Assembly (NCBI GenBank): GCA_945897465.1
Contig: CAMDFK010000024.1
Coordinates: forward strand, 1-57,917
Length of the DNA: 57,917 bases
From: Limnohabitans sp. Rim8
Lineage (GTDB): Bacteria > Pseudomonadota > Gammaproteobacteria > Burkholderiales > Burkholderiaceae_C
Reading direction: 5' to 3'
Part shown: piece after piece, positions 44,537-52,351 of the stretch
Layout of the letters: the number at the start of each line of letters is the position of its first letter
Numbering within the stretch: position 1 is the first letter of the stretch
Translations under genes and position numbers: made by a program
The notes under the pieces: model-generated
Databases searched by the model: none
What the model was told of the DNA's origin: nothing
The model's input: the letters and a program-made list of their open reading frames with translations, nothing else

Positions 44537-46432
44537 ATGCACCTGACCGTTCCATCTCCCGTTCAATCCCTCGCTGACATTCACCGCATCGAGGCCACTT
44601 CTCTGACTCAGGCCACCCCCTGGGCCAGTACCTATGCGCTGATCCGAGCCAGCGCCCAGGTTCATGCCGAGCAGCATGCGCTGACCTTTTTGCACACAGG
44701 CCAGCCCGGTGGCCCGTCCACCACCTGGACCTACCGCAGCTTGCTGCAAGGCATCCACCAAACCGCCAATTTGCTGCACCAGCTGGGCGTGGGTCCTCAA
44801 GATGCCGTGGCCGTTCTCTTGCCTGGGGGACTGGCCTACCACCTGTCACTTTGGGGCGGTGAAGCGGCGGGCATCGTGCAGCCGCTCAACCCTTTGCTGA
44901 GCGAAGAAAAACTGCTGTCGCTCTTGCAGGCCAGCCAAGCCAAAGTGCTGATCGCGCATGGCGCTGAAGACGCCAGCCAGTTGCGGGCCAAAGCCTTGCG
45001 CCTGCAAACCCAGTTGCCCAGTTTGAAGACGGTGTTGCTGGTCAACCCCGAAGGCGGCCTTCTTCAAGAGGGCGACTCGCTGCCTGCAGGTGCGCAAGAT
45101 TTCCACGCCTTGCGGGCCATGCAAGAGGCCGACCACCTGGTCAGCCAACGGGCTTTTCAGCGCGAGGACATCGCCGCCTACTTCCACACCGGCGGGACCA
45201 CCGGCGCACCCAAGTTGGCCCGGCACAGCCACGGCGCACAGGTGTTCACCGCATGGGCCAACGCCACGATGCAGGGCTTTCGCGCGAGCGATGTGACGAT
45301 CAACGGTTACCCGCTGTTCCATGTGGCGGGCGTCTTGCCCGGCGCTCTGTGCTCGCTGGCGGTGGGCATGCACATCATCATTCCCACGCCCAGCCTGTTT
45401 CGCAACCGCGAGGTGGTGCAGAACTACTGGCGCTTGGCCGAACACCATGGCTGCACGCTCATGTCGGGCGTGCCCACGGTGCTGGCGGCTTTGGCGGGTG
45501 TGCCACTGAACGGGGCCAACATTTCGCGCATCCGCTCTGTCCGCACGGGCGCGGCACCGCTGCCGCCCGAGCTGGCGCAGCGCTTTGAACAAACCTTTGG
45601 CTTGCAGATCAACGAGAGCCTGGGCATGACCGAAACCGCAGGCCTGAGCACGGTGGCGCCGCCGGGCCTGAGCGCACCTGCCGGTTGTGTGGGCTGGCCA
45701 CTGCCGCATGCGCAGGTGCGCATCGCCGCCTTGAGCAGCGAGGACCCAGCCACCGGGCAAGTCCTGCCCGTGGGCGAAAAAGGCATGGTGCTCTACCGTG
45801 GCCCCAATGTGTTCTCAGGCTATTTGGACGCGGCAGAGACTGCACGCAGCTTCACACCCGACGGCTGGCTGATCACCGGCGATGTGGGCTTCATCGACGA
45901 ACAAGGTCGCCTGCACCTGTCTGGCCGCGCCAAGGACTTGATCATCCGAGGCGGCCACAACATCGACCCCAAGGTGATCGAAGACGCGCTGGGCGCCCAC
46001 CCCGCTGTGGACCTGTGCGCTGCCGTGGGTGCGCCCGATGCGTATGCGGGTGAGTTGCCCGTGGCCTTTGCCACCCTCAAACCCGGCGCACAGGTGAGTG
46101 CCGAAGAATTGCTGGCCTTCACCGCCGAGCGTGTGGACGAAGCCCCCGCCAAGCCCAAACGCATCACCCTTCTCGAACGCATGCCAGTGACCAATGTGGG
46201 CAAGATCTACAAGCCCGAGTTGCGCACCCTGGCCACGGGGGCCGTGGTGCAGGGCCTGATCGACCAAGTGCTGACCGCCTTGCAGACACCAGCACCGCAA
46301 TGGCCGCAAGTGCACGCCTTGGGTGATGCACAGGTGACTGTGGACGCCCGCGCCACGCCTGCTGCTGCGTGGGCAGCGATCAAGCCCCTTCTGGATGCCT
46401 TGCCCGTGAAGCTGGTGCTGCACGCGCCCTGA
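44537..46432 (+). CDS. Acyl-CoA synthetase (AMP-dependent, ANL family)
   Basis: A 631-residue adenylate-forming enzyme that activates a carboxylic acid to its CoA thioester through acyl-AMP. The AMP-binding P-loop is AAYFHTGGTTGAPKLARHSH; other motifs are GYPLFHVAGVL, NESLGMTETAGLSTV (A5) and LITGDVGFIDEQGRLHLSGRAKDLIIRGG (A7-A8), then the C-terminal Lys in PVTNVGKIYKPEL. The ATG at 44537 starts the family N-terminus. Substrate length cannot be deduced; it resembles medium/long-chain fatty-acyl-CoA synthetases. Divergent from the dehydrogenase at 43535. Confidence 0.92.
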   Translation: MHLTVPSPVQSLADIHRIEATSLTQATPWASTYALIRASAQVHAEQHALTFLHTGQPGGPSTTWTYRSLLQGIHQTANLLHQLGVGPQDAVAVLLPGGLAYHLSLWGGEAAGIVQPLNPLLSEEKLLSLLQASQAKVLIAHGAEDASQLRAKALRLQTQLPSLKTVLLVNPEGGLLQEGDSLPAGAQDFHALRAMQEADHLVSQRAFQREDIAAYFHTGGTTGAPKLARHSHGAQVFTAWANATMQGFRASDVTINGYPLFHVAGVLPGALCSLAVGMHIIIPTPSLFRNREVVQNYWRLAEHHGCTLMSGVPTVLAALAGVPLNGANISRIRSVRTGAAPLPPELAQRFEQTFGLQINESLGMTETAGLSTVAPPGLSAPAGCVGWPLPHAQVRIAALSSEDPATGQVLPVGEKGMVLYRGPNVFSGYLDAAETARSFTPDGWLITGDVGFIDEQGRLHLSGRAKDLIIRGGHNIDPKVIEDALGAHPAVDLCAAVGAPDAYAGELPVAFATLKPGAQVSAEELLAFTAERVDEAPAKPKRITLLERMPVTNVGKIYKPELRTLATGAVVQGLIDQVLTALQTPAPQWPQVHALGDAQVTVDARATPAAAWAAIKPLLDALPVKLVLHAP

Positions 46433-46492
46433 TGGGCAAACCCCCCACCGCAACGCTGCCCAAACCGTGGGTGGCATGGATGCCAATCCCCT

Positions 46493-46519
46493 AAAAAAAA
46501 TGCCACGACTGGCGTGGCA
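46493..46519 (-). terminator. Rho-independent terminator of topB
   Basis: On the minus strand TGCCACG, loop CCAGT and CGTGGCA are followed by eight T (46493-46500 are A on the plus strand). It lies 25 bases after the topB stop. Confidence 0.9.
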
Positions 46520-46543
46520 TATTTCAGGTTGGCTTGTGAAGAC

Positions 46544-49468
46544 TCAGCTCAGGTGCTTGCCGATGATCCCGGTCAACTCGAACATGGTGGCACTCTCCTT
46601 GCCAAACACCGCTTGCAGCTTGCCATCGGCCTTGATGGCGCGCTTGTCTGCCGGGTCTTGCAAGCCGTTGGCCTTGATGTAGTCCCAGATTTTTTTCACC
46701 ACTTCGGTGCGGGCATAGGTGCCGTCCCCAATCACGGCCATCAGGGCCGGGCTCGGTTTGAGGGTGCCCACAGCGGCTTTGCGCGGCGTCTTCTCGGCAG
46801 CAGGCTTGGCGGCCTTTTTAGCGGCAGGCGCTTTGGTGGTTTTAGCCGGGGTCTTTTTAGCGGCCGCTTTGCCAAACGGCGTCTTGGTCGCCGCGGTCTT
46901 GCGTGGTGGGTATTTCTTGCCGCCTTCGCGCGGCTCAAACTCAAAGGTCACCTTGCCCTCTTCGGGGTTCCAGGCCAGCATGGCCTTGAAGGGGCGGCGG
47001 GTGCGGTTGCTGACGAACTTGTCGAGCACATCGGTTTTGCCGCTGGTCAAGAGCTTCACGACCTGCTCGCGCTCCACCGGTTGCTGCAAGATGAGTTTGC
47101 CGGTTTTGAAGTCGCAGCTGGGTGTGGGCTGTTCGTTCGTGGGCACGGCTTTGCTGCACAGGTAGTTGCTGCCGTGCTCGTGCACCGGGCTGCCGCACTT
47201 GGGACAGGCGCCAAGCGCTTCGTCGGTGAGCTCAACGATCTCGCCGCTCTCTTCGTTTTTCTTGTCGTCACCAAAGTCGAATTCGAGCTTCCAGTTCTTT
47301 TCTTCTTCGTTGTATTTGAGCGCCATCTCGGCCACGAAGGGCCAGCCCGCCTTGGAGCGGAAGCCTTCGAGCGGGCCAATCTTTTTATCGCGCATGAACT
47401 GCTCGACCTCGACTTGTTCAAAGGTGCGGCCGGCAGGTGACTTGCCAAATGAGAAACCGCAACCTTCGCTGGCGCCGTCGGCCCCGGTGCAGGTGTACCT
47501 GCGGTAGTTTTCCTTGACCACACCGCCGCAATTGGGACAGGGGGTGCTGAGCATGGCGTAGTCGCCAGGCACGGTGTCGCGGTCGTACTCTTTGGCTTTC
47601 TTGACGATGTGCTCGGTCATGGCCGCGATCTCGGCCATGAAGGTGGCGCGGCTCAATTTGCCTTGCTCCATCTGGGCGAGCTTGTATTCCCACTCGCCCG
47701 TGAGTTCGGGGCGCGAGAGTTCTTCCACCTGCAGGCCGCGCAGCAACGTCATGAGCTGGAAAGCTTTGGCCGTGGGGATGATCTCGCGGCCTTCGCGCAG
47801 CATGTATTTTTCGTTCAGCAGGCCTTCGATGATGGCCGCGCGGGTCGCGGGTGTGCCCAGACCTTTTTCCTGCATGGCTTCGCGCAGCTCGTCGTCGTCC
47901 ACCAACTTGCCCGCGCCTTCCATGGCGCCCAGCAGCGTGGCTTCTGAATAGCGGGCAGGGGGCCGGGTCTTCAGGCCCTTGGCCTCAACCGACTCGACGC
48001 CGACCTGTTCGCCCGGCTGCACCGGCACCAGGTTCTGACCCTTGTCACCGTCTTTGGCGTCTTCCACTTCGGCGGCGGCTTCTTTGCCATAAATGGCCAA
48101 CCAACCGGGTTTGACCAGCACCTTGCCCACGGTCTTGAAGCTGTGGCCTGCGGCCACGCTGATGCGGGTGGTGACTTGGTATTCGGCGCTGGGGAAGAAG
48201 ACCGCCATGAAGCGGCGCACCACCAGGTCGTACAGCTTTTGCTCGGCCTCGGACAGGCCGCTGGGCGCTTGCAGCGTGGGGATGATGGCGAAGTGGTCCG
48301 ACACCTTTTTGTTGTCGAACACGCGCGGAATCTTGCGCACGTAGTTGTTGTTCAGCGCCGTGAGCGCGTGTGGGGCCAGGTGGCGCATGCCGCTGTCGGC
48401 CAGCATCTCGAAGGTTTGTTTGGCCACGGGCACGTAGTCCTCGGGCAGGTGGCGCGAATCGGTTCGCGGGTAGGTCAGGGCCTTGTGGCGCTCGTACAGG
48501 CTCTGCGCCAAGGCCAGCGTGGTCTTGGCCGAGAAGCCGAATTTGCCGTTGGCTTCGCGCTGCAGGCTGGTCAGGTCAAACAGGCCGGGGCTCGCTTGTG
48601 TGGTGGGCGTGGCCTCTTCGCTCACCCTGGCGGTCTTGCCGCGCACGGCGTCCACGATCGCTTGGGCCTCGGCGGCGGTCCACTTCCGGTCGGCTTTCTT
48701 TTCGGCGTCTTCTTCTTTTTTCCAGGCCGGATCGAACCACTTGCCGGGGTAGGTGCCTGCAGCGGCCGCGAACTCGGCGTGGATTTCCCAATAGTCGCGA
48801 CTGATGAACTTGCGGATCTGCTCTTCGCGTTCCACCACCACGGCCAGCGTGGGCGTTTGCACGCGGCCCACGGTGGTGAGGAAAAAGCCGCCATCGCGCG
48901 AGTTGAACGCGGTCATGGCCCGCGTGCCGTTGATGCCCACCAGCCAATCGGCCTCAGAGCGGCTGCGGGCGGCGTCGGCCAGGCCCTGCATCTGTGTGTT
49001 GCTGCGCAGGCTGTCAAAGCCGTCGCGAATCGCTTGTGGCGTCATGGACTGCAGCCACAGGCGCTGCACCGGCTTGTTCAGGGGCTTGGTGCCGCCTGCG
49101 TACTGTTCGATAAGGCGGAAGATCAACTCGCCCTCGCGGCCCGCGTCACAGGCGTTGATCAGGGCGTCCACATCCTTGCGCTTGGCTTGCCTCACCACGG
49201 CCGTCAAACGGCTCTTGGTTTTGTCCACCGGCTTCAGGTCAAAGTGCGGCGGGATCACCGGCAAGTTGGCAAAGCTCCACTTGCCACGTTTCACGTCGTA
49301 TTGCTCGGGGGCCTGGATCTCCACCAGGTGGCCCACAGCGCTGGTCACGACGTAGCGGTCGTTCTCGAAATGGTCGTCGTGTTTCTCGAACTTGCCCGAG
49401 GCCGGGGTCAAGGCTTTGACGATGTCTTGAGCCACCGAAGGCTTCTCTGCAATTACCAAGGTCTTCAT
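46544..49468 (-). CDS. topB: DNA topoisomerase III fused to a Lys/Ala-rich linker and SWIB domain
   Basis: A 974-residue type IA topoisomerase that relaxes or decatenates DNA through a single-strand break. The Toprim part has LVIAEKPSVAQDIV and NACDAGREGELIFRLIEQ (acidic triad near 108), and the nucleophile is in ALTYPRTDSRHLP (Tyr near 333). Zinc-finger-like Cys pairs (CPNCGGVV, CPKCGSPVHEHG) follow from about 650. Residues about 851-900 are a Lys/Ala/Thr-rich histone-H1-like linker (KAAAKKTPAKTTKAPAAKK). Residues about 902-974 (KPSPALMAVIG ... VKKIWDYIKANGLQDPADKR ... FELTGIIGKHLS) are a SWIB/MDM2 domain. Start at 49468 follows the family; a longer ATG (49576) has none. Divergent from the SET gene. 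Confidence 0.95.
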   Translation of the reverse strand: MKTLVIAEKPSVAQDIVKALTPASGKFEKHDDHFENDRYVVTSAVGHLVEIQAPEQYDVKRGKWSFANLPVIPPHFDLKPVDKTKSRLTAVVRQAKRKDVDALINACDAGREGELIFRLIEQYAGGTKPLNKPVQRLWLQSMTPQAIRDGFDSLRSNTQMQGLADAARSRSEADWLVGINGTRAMTAFNSRDGGFFLTTVGRVQTPTLAVVVEREEQIRKFISRDYWEIHAEFAAAAGTYPGKWFDPAWKKEEDAEKKADRKWTAAEAQAIVDAVRGKTARVSEEATPTTQASPGLFDLTSLQREANGKFGFSAKTTLALAQSLYERHKALTYPRTDSRHLPEDYVPVAKQTFEMLADSGMRHLAPHALTALNNNYVRKIPRVFDNKKVSDHFAIIPTLQAPSGLSEAEQKLYDLVVRRFMAVFFPSAEYQVTTRISVAAGHSFKTVGKVLVKPGWLAIYGKEAAAEVEDAKDGDKGQNLVPVQPGEQVGVESVEAKGLKTRPPARYSEATLLGAMEGAGKLVDDDELREAMQEKGLGTPATRAAIIEGLLNEKYMLREGREIIPTAKAFQLMTLLRGLQVEELSRPELTGEWEYKLAQMEQGKLSRATFMAEIAAMTEHIVKKAKEYDRDTVPGDYAMLSTPCPNCGGVVKENYRRYTCTGADGASEGCGFSFGKSPAGRTFEQVEVEQFMRDKKIGPLEGFRSKAGWPFVAEMALKYNEEEKNWKLEFDFGDDKKNEESGEIVELTDEALGACPKCGSPVHEHGSNYLCSKAVPTNEQPTPSCDFKTGKLILQQPVEREQVVKLLTSGKTDVLDKFVSNRTRRPFKAMLAWNPEEGKVTFEFEPREGGKKYPPRKTAATKTPFGKAAAKKTPAKTTKAPAAKKAAKPAAEKTPRKAAVGTLKPSPALMAVIGDGTYARTEVVKKIWDYIKANGLQDPADKRAIKADGKLQAVFGKESATMFELTGIIGKHLS

Positions 49469-49490
49469 GTCATTACAATCCGTTGTCTCG

Positions 49491-49535
49491 CGTGTACGCA
49501 CGCGCCCGGGCACGCGCCCACACGCACGCACACAT
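49491..49535. other. Alternating purine-pyrimidine tract between topB and the SET gene
   Basis: GTGTACGCACGCGCCCGGGC continues as ACGCGCCCACACGCACGCAC with ACATG. The long alternating pattern can adopt Z-DNA under negative supercoiling. It lies in the 95-base divergent promoter region. Confidence 0.5.
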
Positions 49536-49563
49536 GAATTCACCATAACAAATTTTTGACGCC

Positions 49564-50097
49564 GTGGCCAAAACACCTGAATCTTCCTCTCGCCGATCTG
49601 CCCCGAGCACGTCCGGCAAACGCATCCAGGTGCGCCGCTCCGGCGTGCATGGCAAGGGCGTGTTTGCCCTGCAGGACATCGCCGAAGGCGAAACCCTGAT
49701 CGAGTACGTGGGCGAGGTCATCAGCTGGGACGAGGCGCAAGCCCGCCACCCGCACGACCCCGAAGACCCGAACCACACGTTTTACTTTCATGTGAACGAA
49801 GACCGGGTGATCGACGCCCTGTATGGCGGCAATTCCTCGCGCTGGATCAACCACAGCTGCGACCCCAACTGCGAAGCCGACGAAGACAACGACCGCATCT
49901 TCATCAAAGCCATCCGCAACATCAAAGCGGGTGAAGAGCTCAATTACGACTACGGTCTGATCATCGACGAGCCCTACACCAAGAAGCTCAAGGCCGAATA
50001 TCCCTGCTGGTGTGGCAGTGCCCATTGCCGGGGCACGCTGCTGGCCCCCAAACGCCGCCCGGCGACGCCCAAAAACCCCAGCCAGAAAAAGCGCTGA
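49564..50097 (+). CDS. SET-domain protein-lysine methyltransferase
   Basis: A 177-residue protein from a GTG at 49564 (GCCGTGGCC; the next ATG is inside the domain). SET domain from about 21 to 145: IQVRRSGVHGKGVFALQDIAEGETLIEYVGEVI, RWINHSCDPNCEA (S-adenosylmethionine pocket, about 93) and AGEELNYDYG (about 123). A post-SET Cys cluster CWCGSAHC follows (about 148). The N- and C-termini are basic. SET proteins methylate lysine; bacterial examples modify histone-like or ribosomal proteins. It is divergent from a topoisomerase that carries a histone-like tail, so that tail is a candidate target (inference). Confidence 0.9.
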   Translation: MAKTPESSSRRSAPSTSGKRIQVRRSGVHGKGVFALQDIAEGETLIEYVGEVISWDEAQARHPHDPEDPNHTFYFHVNEDRVIDALYGGNSSRWINHSCDPNCEADEDNDRIFIKAIRNIKAGEELNYDYGLIIDEPYTKKLKAEYPCWCGSAHCRGTLLAPKRRPATPKNPSQKKR

Positions 50098-50099
50098 AC

Positions 50100-50229
50100 C
50101 ATGGATCGCTTCGTGCCTCGCGATGACAGCTCACCGCGAAGGCGAGCGCAGCGCGGCAATCCATGGATCGCTTCGTACCTCGCGATGACGGGTCAAACGT
50201 CATGGCGAGCGAAGCGTGGCAATCCATGG
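50100..50229. repeat. Cluster of four dispersed palindromic repeats
   Basis: Copies at 50100-50128, 50131-50164, 50162-50190 and 50199-50229 alternate in orientation (e.g. CCATGGATCGCTTCGTGCCT and GCGAGCGCAGCGCGGCAATC). They fill the 172 bases between the SET gene and birA; no gene is seen there. Confidence 0.85.
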
Positions 50230-50269
50230 GCTGCCATGTTGTTGCAACGCAGATTTTGAGCGCACACAC

Positions 50270-51031
50270 ATGATCACCCCCACCCCTTGGCCCGCTGAAA
50301 CCATCTGGGAACAGGTCTACCCCCTGTTGCTCGACTTCACCGTCGAGGTGTTGCCCGAGATCGACTCGAGCAACAGCGAGCTCATGCGCCGCGCCCGCGC
50401 AGGCCAGCACGAGCCGACTTTGTTGGTGGCCGAGCGCCAAACCGCAGGCCGTGGCCGCATGGGGCGCGTCTGGCAAAGCCATCCGGATGACTCGCTCACT
50501 TTTTCCCTCAGCTTGCCCTTGGCCCCCAAAGACTGGTCGGGCCTGTCGCTGGCCGTGGGCCTGAGCCTGGCCGAAAGTCTGCACCCCGGCGTGGGCTTGA
50601 AGTGGCCCAACGATTTGTGGTTTCAGGACCGCAAACTCGGTGGCATCTTGGTTGAGGCGGCCAGCATGGGCGGGCGCAGCCAGGTGGTGGTGGGCGTGGG
50701 CCTGAACATCCGCCCCCGCGCTTCAGACGGGCTGAACACGCCGCCCGCGGCCCTGAGCGAGTTGCTGCCCGAAATCACGGCCCCCGCGGCTTTGGCGCGT
50801 GTGGCTTGGCCCTTGATCCAGACCCTGAAGGCTTTTGAAGCCCAGGGTTTTGCGCCGCTGCAAAGTCGCTTTGCTGCGCGTGACGTGCTGCAAGGCCGTA
50901 CCGTGCGCACCAGCGATGGCCAGCAAGGCGTGTCGTTGGGGGTGGGCCCCGGGGGTGCGTTACGATTACTGGCTGAGCTTGGCGTGCAGGACATCCACAG
51001 CGCCGAGATCAGCGTACGACCTTTGACCTGA
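50270..51031 (+). CDS. birA: Biotin--[acetyl-CoA-carboxylase] ligase, catalytic form
   Basis: Attaches biotin to the acetyl-CoA carboxylase carrier protein. The 253-residue protein has LPEIDSSNSELMRRA, the biotin-AMP motif AERQTAGRGRMGRVW, GVGLKWPNDLWFQDRKLGGILVEA (Lys) and VVVGVGLNIRPR, then a C-terminal SH3-like cap. It has no N-terminal DNA-binding domain, so it is the non-repressor class II... monofunctional type. ATG at 50270 lies just after the repeat cluster; two more genes follow at 14- and 24-base gaps. Confidence 0.95.
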   Translation: MITPTPWPAETIWEQVYPLLLDFTVEVLPEIDSSNSELMRRARAGQHEPTLLVAERQTAGRGRMGRVWQSHPDDSLTFSLSLPLAPKDWSGLSLAVGLSLAESLHPGVGLKWPNDLWFQDRKLGGILVEAASMGGRSQVVVGVGLNIRPRASDGLNTPPAALSELLPEITAPAALARVAWPLIQTLKAFEAQGFAPLQSRFAARDVLQGRTVRTSDGQQGVSLGVGPGGALRLLAELGVQDIHSAEISVRPLT

Positions 51032-51045
51032 CGGAACTGTGCAAG

Positions 51046-51375
51046 ATGAAATTCTGGTTGGCCATTTTGCTGGTGCTCAACGCCGCTGTGTTGGCTTGGC
51101 AGTGGGACGCTTTTGCGCGCTGGGGCCATGGTCCCAACCGAGAGCGCGAGCCCGAGCGCTTGCAACAACAGGTGCGCCCCGAGGCCCTGAAGTTCGAGCC
51201 CATGCCACCTGCAACGCCAGTGAACACCGAAACGGCCGAACCTGCCGTTACAGACGCCAGCGCTGAGGCCATGACGGCGTCCCGGGCTGCGCAGGTCAGT
51301 GCCCCCGATGCGGCCAGCTCAGCCCCTGTGCTGCCCTCTTCGGCGGCTGAGGCCTCCCGGCCCAAACCTCAATGA
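51046..51375 (+). CDS. Small membrane-anchored protein resembling the N-terminus of SPOR-type proteins
   Basis: A 109-residue protein: one hydrophobic helix (residues 3-21, WLAILLVLNAAVLAWQW), then REREPERLQQQVRPEALKFEPMP, which resembles the juxtamembrane part of SPOR-domain proteins found after birA in Burkholderiales. The rest is Ala/Ser/Pro-rich low complexity, and the SPOR domain itself is absent. Type III pantothenate kinase (coaX), often between these genes, is also absent. Truncated form or distinct family; function unknown. Same operon as birA. Confidence 0.6.
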   Translation: MKFWLAILLVLNAAVLAWQWDAFARWGHGPNREREPERLQQQVRPEALKFEPMPPATPVNTETAEPAVTDASAEAMTASRAAQVSAPDAASSAPVLPSSAAEASRPKPQ

Positions 51376-51399
51376 TGTTGATTGGTGGAGACATATCCC

Positions 51400-52059
51400 A
51401 TGAACCTGAAACTTTACTTTGCACCCGGTGCCTGCTCTTTTGTGCCCCATGTGCTGCTGGAGATGAGTGGGGCCGAGTTCGAGCCCTGCATGGTCAAGCT
51501 GCACAAGGGTGAACAAAACAGCGCCGATTACCAAGCCATCAACCCCCGCGGCCAAGTGCCCGTGTTGGTCAATGGGGGCCGGCCCATCACGCAGATTTTG
51601 GCCATCGTGCTGCACCTCGATCAGATTTTTCCGCAAATGGGCTTCTTGCCCACCGAGCCCATGGCCCGCGCACAAGCCTTGTCCACCCTGGCTTGGATGA
51701 ACAACACGGTACACCCGACCTTCACCCACATCTTCATGCCGCAAAAGTTTTCGGATCAGCCCGACGTGCAGGCGGCCCTCAAGCCCTACAACACGCAGCT
51801 TTTTCGCGGCATGCTCGGCGAGTTGCAGGCGCTGGTGCAGACTTTGCCCAACCAAGGTCAGCCTTGGCTCAGCGGTGAACGGTTTGGCCCGCTTGACGCC
51901 TACAGCCTCACGCTGACCCGCTGGGGCACCATGGCGGGCATCGCGCCCGAGGCGCACCCCGCATTGTGGGACTTTGTGGAAAAAGTCGCCGTCGAACCCG
52001 CTGTGGCCCGCGTGATGGCGCGTGAGCGCTTGCAGCTGAACATGACCGCAACAGCTTGA
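51400..52059 (+). CDS. Glutathione S-transferase family protein
   Basis: A 219-residue GST. N-terminal thioredoxin-like fold: LKLYFAPGACSFVPHVLLEM (catalytic Cys/Ser region of the beta class), INPRGQVPVLVNGG with cis-Pro, and the C-terminal helical domain from about 88, with GPLDAYSLTLTRWG. GGTGGAG 9 bases before the ATG at 51400 supports the start. The sequence resembles beta-class bacterial GSTs, but the substrate is unknown. Last gene of the birA unit. Confidence 0.92.
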   Translation: MNLKLYFAPGACSFVPHVLLEMSGAEFEPCMVKLHKGEQNSADYQAINPRGQVPVLVNGGRPITQILAIVLHLDQIFPQMGFLPTEPMARAQALSTLAWMNNTVHPTFTHIFMPQKFSDQPDVQAALKPYNTQLFRGMLGELQALVQTLPNQGQPWLSGERFGPLDAYSLTLTRWGTMAGIAPEAHPALWDFVEKVAVEPAVARVMARERLQLNMTATA

Positions 52060-52077
52060 TACGGTGCTTGTCTGGCC

Positions 52078-52303
52078 ATGGACTGCCGCGTCGCTGCGCT
52101 CCTTGCAGTGACGGATTTTTCGGGTTGTGGCAGCTTCGCAGTGCCGTTTAAATTGTCATTGCAGTGTGGTTTAAATTGTCATTGCAGTGCCGTTTAAATT
52201 GTCATTGCGAGCGAAGCGCGGCAATCCATGACCCGCAACCGCCCACGCATGGACTGCCGCGTCGCTGCGCTCCTCGCAGTGACGGATTTTTCGGGTTGCG
52301 GCA
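52078..52303. repeat. Composite repeat: flanking duplicates, three 23-base tandem units and a palindromic repeat
   Basis: A block of about 53 bases (TGGACTGCCGCGTCGCTGCG ... GATTTTTCGGGTTG) occurs at 52078-52132 and again at 52251-52303. Between them lie three 23-base units (52138-52160, 52161-52183, 52184-52206, core GTTTAAATTGTCATT) and one dispersed palindromic repeat (52200-52230). It fills the 292-base gap between the GST and the convergent histidine kinase; no gene is seen. Confidence 0.85.
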
Positions 52304-52351
52304 CGCTTTGACCTGGCGGTCCTGATGGGCTTGCCTTGTGCCTTGCTTGAT

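Noticed and set aside
46441-46500. A-run as terminator of the acyl-CoA synthetase
   Set aside because: The A-run followed by a hairpin works on the minus strand (topB); on the plus strand the hairpin is not followed by a T-run.
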